From assembly GCA_905182195.1 (NCBI GenBank), contig CAJJAW010000008.1, positions 62,001-126,000 on the forward strand: a stretch of DNA of 64,000 nucleotides. Direction: 5' to 3'. Source of the stretch: Alphaproteobacteria bacterium UBA4588. GTDB lineage: Bacteria > Pseudomonadota > Alphaproteobacteria > Rhodobacterales > Rhodobacteraceae. The notes beneath the pieces are model-generated. The model searched no databases. It saw only the letters and a program-made list of their open reading frames with translations, and had not been told where the DNA came from. Shown piece by piece: positions 57,809 through 64,000 of this stretch. Positions within the stretch are counted from its first letter, which is position 1; each line of letters starts with the position of its first letter. Made by a program: the position numbers and the translations under genes.

Positions 57809-58780
57809 TTATCTTATTCCGCTATCCAAAGGTGAGCTAAAACTTAAAGGATCAATTACATTATCAATACTGGGATTGCTTGAGAAGGCGTCTGATGAAG
57901 TATTAGAATGACTAATAACATTGCCAACAGACAACGTTATATCTTTGGTTGCATTGGCATCAGTCGCAACAAAAAAGTTCCTGGCATCCTCAACAACTGG
58001 CGCAGCGATGGAGACTTCAACACCGTCAACAACCGGCACGGCATGCAAGTCCTCGGCATCGTAGACTACTGATTTAGAAAATAGATCCTCGGCGCTATTA
58101 ACAGCGGGTACCACAAATAAGGCCTCAGCATCACTAACGACTGGCGCAACAACTACGTCCTCACCACTATCAACAACTGGCTTAACAAAGACGCCCACAT
58201 CACTATCAACACCTGGCGCAAAAAATGCGTCCTCAGCGCCATTAATAACTGCTGCATCAAGTAAGTCCTCGCCACCATCAACAACTGGTGCATCAAGTAA
58301 GCCCTCGGCATCATTAACAACTGCTGCATCAAGTAAGCCCTCGCCACCATCAACAACTGGTGCATCAAGTAAGCCCTCGCCACCATCAACAACTGGCTCA
58401 TCGAGGAAACTTGGGAATACCGGGCAGGAAATCGGCGTATCGGGGAAATCCATAGACAATCGGAAGTCAACTGGATCAGTTGAGAAATCTACTCTACCGT
58501 CGACAACAGGTTCGGCAAGGGCGCCGTCGGCTGAAACCTTAGTAAATAATTTAGCGTCAACTTCCCCCAAACCACGAGTTGATTGGTCATTTTTAGAACT
58601 TATTTTTAGGCTTGAATTAAGCTCCTCACCAGTTGGATTAAGTTCCTCACCAGTTGCAGAAGTTAATAAATCTGAAAAATTTGCAAAAACAGCATTGCCA
58701 GGCCCTTTTTGAACACCCTTTAGATTTGAGGATACGTCAGTTTCCCCTAAATTTCCGCCGCTGTTAAAAGTAATACTCAT
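57809..58780 (-). CDS. FliK N-terminal half or separate repeat protein
   Basis: 323 residues with no domain known to me. Residues 1-90 are polar with a FANFSDLLTSATGEEL motif like FliK N termini. Residues 128-271 consist of twelve 12-residue repeats around APVVDGGEGLLD (see the repeat entry). The last 50 residues are polar. There is no signal peptide, as expected for an exported ruler. A consensus sigma-54 promoter precedes the ATG by 34 bp. It directly precedes the FliK C-terminal part. Confidence 0.6.
   Translation of the reverse strand: MSITFNSGGNLGETDVSSNLKGVQKGPGNAVFANFSDLLTSATGEELNPTGEELNSSLKISSKNDQSTRGLGEVDAKLFTKVSADGALAEPVVDGRVDFSTDPVDFRLSMDFPDTPISCPVFPSFLDEPVVDGGEGLLDAPVVDGGEGLLDAAVVNDAEGLLDAPVVDGGEDLLDAAVINGAEDAFFAPGVDSDVGVFVKPVVDSGEDVVVAPVVSDAEALFVVPAVNSAEDLFSKSVVYDAEDLHAVPVVDGVEVSIAAPVVEDARNFFVATDANATKDITLSVGNVISHSNTSSDAFSSNPSIDNVIDPLSFSSPLDSGIR
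57968..58399 (-). repeat. Twelve tandem 36-bp repeats encoding a 12-residue motif
   Basis: The units read, in order, EPVVDGGEGLLD, APVVDGGEGLLD, AAVVNDAEGLLD, APVVDGGEDLLD, AAVINGAEDAFF, APGVDSDVGVFV, KPVVDSGEDVVV, APVVSDAEALFV, VPAVNSAEDLFS, KSVVYDAEDLHA, VPVVDGVEVSIA, APVVEDARNFFV. The early units are almost identical at DNA level and the later ones diverge, suggesting recent expansion at one end. Confidence 0.88.
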
Positions 58781-58813
58781 GGATGGAGCTCCAAACTATT
58801 CCATACACATTAG

Positions 58814-58829
58814 AGCAAGTTCTGTACCA
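58814..58829 (-). promoter_or_regulatory. Sigma-54 promoter of the fliK region
   Basis: The minus strand reads TGGTAC-AGAAC-TTGCT, correctly spaced, between the fliJ stop (58831) and the repeat gene. Confidence 0.8.
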
Positions 58830-58830
58830 A

Positions 58831-59238
58831 TCACTTCCGACGCTTCAATATATTGGTATCAAAATCTTTTAATTCCTTGGATCTATTATCTTCAATCTTT
58901 AATTCACTAATTTTTTCTAAGATTTTTTTACTTTTACTATCGTGTTTAGCAACAACTTTTTGCAACTGAACCTGTTCAGTCGTCAGAAATTCGATCCGGT
59001 TTTCAACTACTTCTTTTTGATGAATCATTTTTTCGCGTAATTTACTGTTAATTTGTAAGCGGTGCCCGCTCTGTGGAAGGCCAACCTCAACAGTCTCCTC
59101 AATATTATAGGTCAAATCTGTTTCTAATTGACGTATTTTATCAATGTTTTTACTCATATTATTTAACTCGAATTGAGATTTAAGTTTTCTATTTTTGCTC
59201 TGACGATAAATTAAGTCAAATACCTTGTATTTTGCCAT
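58831..59238 (-). CDS. fliJ: Flagellar export chaperone-escort FliJ
   Basis: A 135-residue product, charged and almost entirely helical (two-stranded coiled coil: LNNMSKNIDKIRQLETDLTY and KMIHQKEVVENRIEFLTTEQ-like heptads). This is the expected FliJ architecture, although FliJ sequences are weakly conserved. It directly follows fliI with a 9-bp gap, the standard order. It works with FliH/FliI at the export gate. Confidence 0.75.
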   Translation of the reverse strand: MAKYKVFDLIYRQSKNRKLKSQFELNNMSKNIDKIRQLETDLTYNIEETVEVGLPQSGHRLQINSKLREKMIHQKEVVENRIEFLTTEQVQLQKVVAKHDSKSKKILEKISELKIEDNRSKELKDFDTNILKRRK

Positions 59239-59247
59239 TACGAGCCC

Positions 59248-60612
59248 CTACCCTAAAAGTTTATTCAGCAACTCTTCAGTTTGCGAGAACGAGAACGATT
59301 CAGACTGATCTTGGTGTAGAAAACTGACTATTTTGGGCCATAATTGAACTGCCATATCCAAGTCAGCATCTTGCCCCTGAATATATCCACCCATTAAAAG
59401 TAGATCTTGGTTTTCTTGATAGATAGAGATTAGTTTGCGCAACTTGCGTGCGTTGGCCGAGTGCTCTTTTGAGCATAAGTCACTCATTAATCTACTCACA
59501 GAATTACTTACGTCTACTGCAGGGTAAATTCCTTGCTGTGCAAGCTTTCGAGAAAGCACAATGTGGCCATCCAAAATAGCTCTGGCATTATCCACAATAG
59601 GGTCTGAAACCGTATCATCACCATCTGCAAGTATAGTATAAATTGAAGTGATCGAGCCTACTGAATTCACACCGGTCCCAGTCCTTTCAATCAATTCCGG
59701 TATCAATGAAATAACAGATGGGGGGTATCCACGGGCTGTCGGCTGCTCTCCAAGTGATAACCCAATTTCTCGTTGAGCATGAGCAACCCGAGTGAGTGAG
59801 TCCAAAATCAATAAAACATTCTTACCTTGGCCACGGAAAAACTCTGCGATGCTAGTCGCGCGTTTAGCGCCTTGGATCCTTAGGAGAGCGGACCGATCCG
59901 CAGGTACAGCTACTATGACGACCTTATGCTTGGAATGGGAGCTCGTTATCTCCTTTGTAAACGTGGCTAACTCGCGTCCTCTTTCACCAATTAGCCCAAC
60001 TACGATCACGTCTGCTTCAGCGCTTCGGGTAATCATGTTTAATAAGACTGATTTGCCCACACCAGAGCCAGCAATAATACCCATTCTCTGGCCACGGCCA
60101 ATTGAAGTCAGAGCATTAATGCTTTTAATTCCTACATCAAAAATTTGCTTTATATCACCTCGGTCAAACGGATTAACGCTTGTACCATTAATAGGTATGA
60201 AGTGCGTAGTTTCGATAGGGCCGTCACCGTCTAAAGGCGCACCTAATCCATCTATTACACGCCCTAAAAGCTTTGGGCCTACATTAACGTCCTTCACTCT
60301 ACTGGAAGAAAATATTTTATCACCGTTAAATATTTCAGATGACTTATCATATTGAAATATTATATTTTTATCCCCTTTAAAGCCGATTACTTCACCCTTT
60401 GATAAGGTTCCATATCTAGACTTTATAGTACATTCTGAGCCAATCGAAGCTGGAAAAGTACTGCTCTCAATCACTTGGCCGTCATACCCAGTCACGCTAC
60501 CGCTAAATTTTACGTCTGAGCGCAGAAGTGCCTGTTCCCTTATCCCAAGTAAAATCTTTTGATAGTTTGATACACCATCAGTTGGTAGAATATTATTCTC
60601 AAGCAAACTCAT
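59248..60612 (-). CDS. fliI: Flagellum-specific ATPase FliI
   Basis: Hexameric export ATPase, about 454 residues from the ATG at 60612 (GGAG 10 bases upstream). A TTG at 60621 lies too close to the RBS. Walker A GIIAGSGVGKSVLLNMI at about residues 163-179, Walker B LLILDSLTRVAHAQREIGLS and the FliI-type GEQPTARGYPPSVISLIPEL block are intact. The C terminus DMAVQLWPKIVSFLHQDQSE fits FliI. It is 5 bp after fliH. Confidence 0.96.
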   Translation of the reverse strand: MSLLENNILPTDGVSNYQKILLGIREQALLRSDVKFSGSVTGYDGQVIESSTFPASIGSECTIKSRYGTLSKGEVIGFKGDKNIIFQYDKSSEIFNGDKIFSSSRVKDVNVGPKLLGRVIDGLGAPLDGDGPIETTHFIPINGTSVNPFDRGDIKQIFDVGIKSINALTSIGRGQRMGIIAGSGVGKSVLLNMITRSAEADVIVVGLIGERGRELATFTKEITSSHSKHKVVIVAVPADRSALLRIQGAKRATSIAEFFRGQGKNVLLILDSLTRVAHAQREIGLSLGEQPTARGYPPSVISLIPELIERTGTGVNSVGSITSIYTILADGDDTVSDPIVDNARAILDGHIVLSRKLAQQGIYPAVDVSNSVSRLMSDLCSKEHSANARKLRKLISIYQENQDLLLMGGYIQGQDADLDMAVQLWPKIVSFLHQDQSESFSFSQTEELLNKLLG

Positions 60613-60617
60613 GTAAA

Positions 60618-61601
60618 TCAATCTCCATCAGAAAGGTTGAACAGTGAAACACCTGCAGAAGATTTTCGACTAGTCACTTCAAACTCACCACGTCGCAAAG
60701 TTTGATTTTCTAAAAATGTATATTTTAACTCAGAAAAATTCCTAGCCGTTTTCAATTTAGCGTAATCTGCAACATTTACATAAACTGTTATTTCATCATT
60801 GTTGCCAATAATTTGCTTTGCCACTGTTGAAATTTTCTTAGAAAACTCCTCTGGAACTACGTCAATTTTTGTACCAGCTAGGTCAGATGCAATTGCAAGA
60901 ACAACATCAGAAATTTCATTTTCCATTTGAGTTGCAATAAAACTGGAAGCTCCAAACATTGCCTCAATGACTGTTGAAAACTCTTTTTTTTCATCATCTA
61001 GTTTTTGATCAAATGTTGTTTGTGCCTTTTTAAGTTCAGATAAAAATTCAGCACTGTCAGCGATTTCAGTTATGTTGGCTAAGACCTCACCAACATGCTG
61101 GGTTTCCTTTTTAGAGGCAAGCTCATCATTATCAATATTCTGATCCTGAATTTCTATCTTCAGTTCACTGTCTGTTTTAATATCATCAATTTCTAAGGTA
61201 AATACATCTTTGATTATAAGACTTGGCTCAAGATCAGACACATCAAGGTCACCAATTTTATCAGATAAATTTGTAGACTGTGGTTTCGTACCATCTTCAA
61301 TTATAAATCCGTTATCTTCTTTGGTATTCTCACTCTGTTGTGTTTGGCCATTAGCCAGTTCTGTATCTTTATCAAGATTAGAAATATCCAATTGGGCTTC
61401 GACCGTACTCGGATCAGTATCTACCAAATTGGATCTAACCAAATCAAAAAGGCTATTGGACTTTTCAAATTCCTTTGAATTACTTTCTTGTACAGCATCT
61501 GGATGAAACTCAGTCAAACTAGCTGCCTTTAACAAACCCTTTAAGTCAGAGTTCGTTAAAGCATTTTGTTGATCGCCTTCGTCAGTAGAAACGACATTCA
61601 T
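60618..61601 (-). CDS. fliH: Flagellar assembly protein FliH
   Basis: A 327-residue FliI regulator. It is longer than usual FliH because of a long acidic, low-complexity N-terminal half (about residues 40-190, rich in D, E, S and N). The C-terminal half has the FliH/V-ATPase-stator helix and beta block (AIASDLAGTKIDVVPEEFSK; EITVYVNVADYAKLKTARNF). It overlaps fliG by 1 bp and ends 5 bp before the fliI ATG. Confidence 0.82.
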   Translation of the reverse strand: MNVVSTDEGDQQNALTNSDLKGLLKAASLTEFHPDAVQESNSKEFEKSNSLFDLVRSNLVDTDPSTVEAQLDISNLDKDTELANGQTQQSENTKEDNGFIIEDGTKPQSTNLSDKIGDLDVSDLEPSLIIKDVFTLEIDDIKTDSELKIEIQDQNIDNDELASKKETQHVGEVLANITEIADSAEFLSELKKAQTTFDQKLDDEKKEFSTVIEAMFGASSFIATQMENEISDVVLAIASDLAGTKIDVVPEEFSKKISTVAKQIIGNNDEITVYVNVADYAKLKTARNFSELKYTFLENQTLRRGEFEVTSRKSSAGVSLFNLSDGD

Positions 61602-62629
61602 CAGACCATTTCCTCACCACCACGTCCGGCAAGTACAATAGTTCCATCATCTGACAGCTTTCTGGCAACGTTAACTATCTGTTTTTGCGCCTCTTGTACT
61701 TCTGTCAAACGAACTGGGCCAAGTGCATCCATTTCGTCACGAATGTTGGCCGCTGCCCGTGTCGACATACATCCCAACAACTTATCTTGGAGTGAAGCCT
61801 CAGCACCTTTCATTGCAATTATAAGAACGTCTTGGTCGACTGATCGCAGCAGAGTCTGTAGTGACCTGTCGTCTGATATGGCAAGGTTTTCAAATACAAA
61901 CATATTATCCTGGATCTCAGCCATCAATTCCTTGTCTTCTTTTCTGATAGATGTGAGAATGCGTGTCTCCATTTCTGTCTTAGTGAAGTTCATAATTTTA
62001 GCTGCTGCTTTCACACCGCCAATTTTCGATGCTCTAAGTGAAGTATTCGCAGCAAACTTTGCTTTCATCACCCGTTCAAGCTCTTTTACAGCTCCTGGTT
62101 CTACTGTTTCTATAGTAGCAATACGGCGAACAATGTCGGCTTGAATTTCAGTAGGCAGCAAAGTTAATACGTCAGCACCCAGTGAAAAATCTAAGTATGA
62201 AATAATTAAAGCCTTAATCTGGGGATGCTCATCAATAATAAGTTCAGATATGGCGCGGGCGTCCATCCAATCTAAAATATCAATAGCAGACTCAGAACTC
62301 GCCGGAGTGATCCTCCCTAAGACTGATTGGGCTTTATCTTCACCCAAGGCACGTACCATTACATTTTCGATATATCGGCCAGCACCCAAACCTAAACCGG
62401 TTTGCTTCTTTATGGTTTCTAAAAATTCGTCAAGAACCATATTTACCGTAGCTTGATCAACGCCGGTAACAGAGTACATAGCGGTACCAAGGTGCTGAAC
62501 CTCCCTAGGCGACAGGTTCGTCAAAACTTGTGCAGCTTCTTCTTCACCAAGCAACATCATGAGAATAGCGGACTTCTCTGTGCCTGTAAGTTCTGCCAGT
62601 TTTTCTACATCAATTTGTTCTTCAGCCAT
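61601..62629 (-). CDS. fliG: Flagellar switch/motor protein FliG
   Basis: Rotor protein of the C ring. The ATG at 62629 (MAEEQIDVEKLAELTGTEKS) is preferred over a longer in-frame TTG-type start. About 342 residues. The N-terminal AILMMLLGEEEAAQVLTNLS is typical. The middle EHPQIKALIISYLDFSLGAD carries the EHPQ motif. The C-terminal torque domain has the charged helix (LLRSVDQDVLIIAMKGAEAS) and RAAANIRDEMDALGPVRLTE. It is 10 bp after fliF. Confidence 0.96.
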   Translation of the reverse strand: MAEEQIDVEKLAELTGTEKSAILMMLLGEEEAAQVLTNLSPREVQHLGTAMYSVTGVDQATVNMVLDEFLETIKKQTGLGLGAGRYIENVMVRALGEDKAQSVLGRITPASSESAIDILDWMDARAISELIIDEHPQIKALIISYLDFSLGADVLTLLPTEIQADIVRRIATIETVEPGAVKELERVMKAKFAANTSLRASKIGGVKAAAKIMNFTKTEMETRILTSIRKEDKELMAEIQDNMFVFENLAISDDRSLQTLLRSVDQDVLIIAMKGAEASLQDKLLGCMSTRAAANIRDEMDALGPVRLTEVQEAQKQIVNVARKLSDDGTIVLAGRGGEEMV

Positions 62630-62639
62630 TTTTTTATTC

Positions 62640-64000
62640 CTACGAGAGTGAATCAAGATCCTGGCGCATCATCTGTTTGAAAACGTTGGCAACTCGACCA
62701 GCTTCATCTCCAACAATCATACGAACCAAGGCTACTTTGTCATCATAAGTATTTGCAGTATCCAGCAAATCAGCTGAAATCCCACTCTTCTTTTTTGGTT
62801 TTAGCTTAGCTTTAATACCCTCAAGCGTTTCACCTTCTTCTACTTCAAGAGCCCTTGAGCTTTCAATCCGTTGGGTAGCAATATCAGCCATAGTTTCAGC
62901 TTCAGCATAAAGTTCCATTACAGAATTCGTACTAGAAGTTGGAACAAGAATTCTCGAAAGCATTGGCCGCACAACTCCGAGTGATACAAAGCCTAGCAGT
63001 AAAACCAACAGGCTCTTTTCAATTATTGATTTGAACCAAGCAGTTTCGTACCAATTGATTTGTTCGCCTTCAATCTCATCGTTAAATAGTTGCGACGTTA
63101 TTGTCAGGCTATCACCACGCTCAACTTTTAGCCCAATAGCGCTACTAATTAGCTGCTCCATTTCTTTTTTAACTTTTTCTGAAATTGGCTCGAAGGTAGT
63201 TTCTCCAGTTTCAGGGTCTACTACTTTGCGGTCCCTGACTAAAATAGCGGCGTCAATCCTAGCTATGATGTTAGATGGAGTGGTTACAGTTTCAAACTTA
63301 CGGCTAACTTCATAGTTTTTAAGATCAGTAGAGGATTTTGTTTCGAATTCGTCTTTTCCAGAGCCTCCAGCCCCACCCATTTTTACTTCAGAGTCTTTCT
63401 GGGCAATCTGCGCTTCTGCTGGTGGCTGATTTGAAATAGCACCTGGGATTCCAACCGCATCCTTTTTAGAAGTGACATTTAAAGAGCTCTGCTCACTCAA
63501 AATAGCCTTATCTTCAGGATCCACCATTTCTTGTGACGTCTCTCTACGGGTGAAATCAATTTCAATATTCACTTGAGCCGTAACGTTAGCTGCACCTACA
63601 ATTGGGGCAACAAGGCTTTGAATTCTGGAACGGTAGATACTTTCCAGCTTCATCCTGTAAGCTAGCTGGCTATCAGCCATCACTTCATTGGGATTATCTG
63701 GTGCATAAGACAAGAGATGGCCCATCTGGTCTATTATCGACACCCCATCCTGCGACATGCCTGGTACAGATGCCGAAACAAGGTTCGTTATAGCTCTAAC
63801 CTGCGTTTGATCAAGTTGGCGTCCAGCTTTCAAAGTCACAAAAACCGACGCAGTTGGTGATGTCTGATTGCGAATAAATACAGATTTCTCGGGTAGAGCC
63901 AAATGCACACGCGCCGCTCGAACGCTACTAATTTCAGAAATTGACCGGGCAAGCTCATTTTCTTGAAGTTTTTTCAACTTCATAGTTTCTACCGACCGAG
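62640..64000 (-). CDS. fliF: MS-ring protein FliF (5' part cut by the window end)
   Basis: The visible 453 codons cover the ring-building domains onward. The frame continues beyond 64000 (RSVET before the first visible Met at 63983). LARSISEISSVRAARVHLAL PEKS is the YscJ/FliF RBM signature. A RETSQEMVDPEDKAILSEQS loop follows. The second membrane helix (SLLVLLLGFVSLGVVRPMLS, about residues 331-350 of the visible part) is followed by the FliG-binding C terminus. The end KVALVRMIVGDEAGRVANVF KQMMRQD is conserved. It is intact in the window. Confidence 0.95.
   Translation of the reverse strand, partial: RSVETMKLKKLQENELARSISEISSVRAARVHLALPEKSVFIRNQTSPTASVFVTLKAGRQLDQTQVRAITNLVSASVPGMSQDGVSIIDQMGHLLSYAPDNPNEVMADSQLAYRMKLESIYRSRIQSLVAPIVGAANVTAQVNIEIDFTRRETSQEMVDPEDKAILSEQSSLNVTSKKDAVGIPGAISNQPPAEAQIAQKDSEVKMGGAGGSGKDEFETKSSTDLKNYEVSRKFETVTTPSNIIARIDAAILVRDRKVVDPETGETTFEPISEKVKKEMEQLISSAIGLKVERGDSLTITSQLFNDEIEGEQINWYETAWFKSIIEKSLLVLLLGFVSLGVVRPMLSRILVPTSSTNSVMELYAEAETMADIATQRIESSRALEVEEGETLEGIKAKLKPKKKSGISADLLDTANTYDDKVALVRMIVGDEAGRVANVFKQMMRQDLDSLS

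Noticed and set aside
57968-58399. 36-bp periodic repeat that could suggest CRISPR
   Set aside because: Repeats are directly abutting, diverge gradually and code for a 12-residue motif; no cas genes.

Overview
The window carries a short aromatic-acid catabolism operon at its left end. Almost all of the remainder is one large flagellar locus (about 4.6-64 kb). Base composition is moderately A+T-rich, and no rRNA, tRNA, CRISPR array or intact mobile element was recognised. The pca gene set with a BKACE enzyme suggests an aquatic proteobacterium. My best guess is a marine alphaproteobacterium carrying a gamma-like polar flagellar system (RpoN, FlhF/FlhG, FliA/FlgM, FlgP/FlgT, PomA/PomB-type stator). 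The taxon cannot be proven from this sequence.

Layout. (1) 1-3.7 kb, minus strand: pcaC-pcaH-pcaG-BKACE-pcaB and a partial Asp/Glu-racemase/AMDase-like gene. All overlap by a few bases, behind a promoter embedded in a 10-bp inverted repeat. (2) 4.0-4.5 kb: a zinc-ribbon/YbjQ-like gene. (3) 4.6-20.4 kb, minus: flgB-C-D-E-F-G-H-I-J-K-L and a fourth rod/hook paralogue. flgB, flgE, flgG and the paralogue each have a sigma-54 promoter. (4) 20.5-21.3 kb, plus: two small unknown genes. (5) 21.3-26.5 kb, minus: flhA-flhF-flhG-fliA-unknown, from a sigma-54 promoter. (6) 26.7-31.0 kb, plus: flgP-flgT-flgA-flgM, then a second flgP-flgM-flgN set. (7) 31.0-33.2 kb: a Sel1-like gene and a small nitrile-hydratase-alpha-like protein, divergent from a sigma-54 activator. 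(8) 33.2-41.5 kb: fliD, pomB/motB, pomA/motA, a secreted DUF1566 protein, a repeat protein and three tandem flagellins. (9) 41.6-43.1 kb: rpoN. (10) 43.3-48.2 kb: two duplicated TPR-sulfotransferase genes, each behind a sigma-54 promoter, with a possible integrase remnant between them. (11) 48.6-54 kb: fliO-P-Q-R-flhB followed by six small unknown genes. (12) 54-64 kb: fliF-G-H-I-J-K-L-M-N, with a separate sigma-54 box before fliK.

Regulatory logic. At least eleven sites fit TGGYAY-N5-TTGCW or close variants. Three or four genes (flgM, second flgM, fliD, perhaps the first flagellin) have TAAM-N14-16-GTCGTTAA-like FliA boxes. This gives a cascade: RpoN plus a FlbD/FlrA-like activator switch on the basal body, hook and TPR-sulfotransferase genes, and FliA/FlgM gate the filament genes.

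The oddest global property is the number of single-base frameshifts, roughly 40, in otherwise perfectly conserved flagellar genes. The pca operon, flhA, flgC/D/G/H/I, motA and fliF-J are clean. Key motifs such as GAFTGA, the RpoN box and the FlgL/FliN/FlgB C termini survive across the breaks. This favours assembly indels or very recent decay over old pseudogenes. Other unusual features are a very large hook protein (about 1,250 residues) and FlgK (about 1,450), a FliK N-terminal half built of twelve 12-residue repeats, and sulfotransferases apparently wired into the flagellar regulon.
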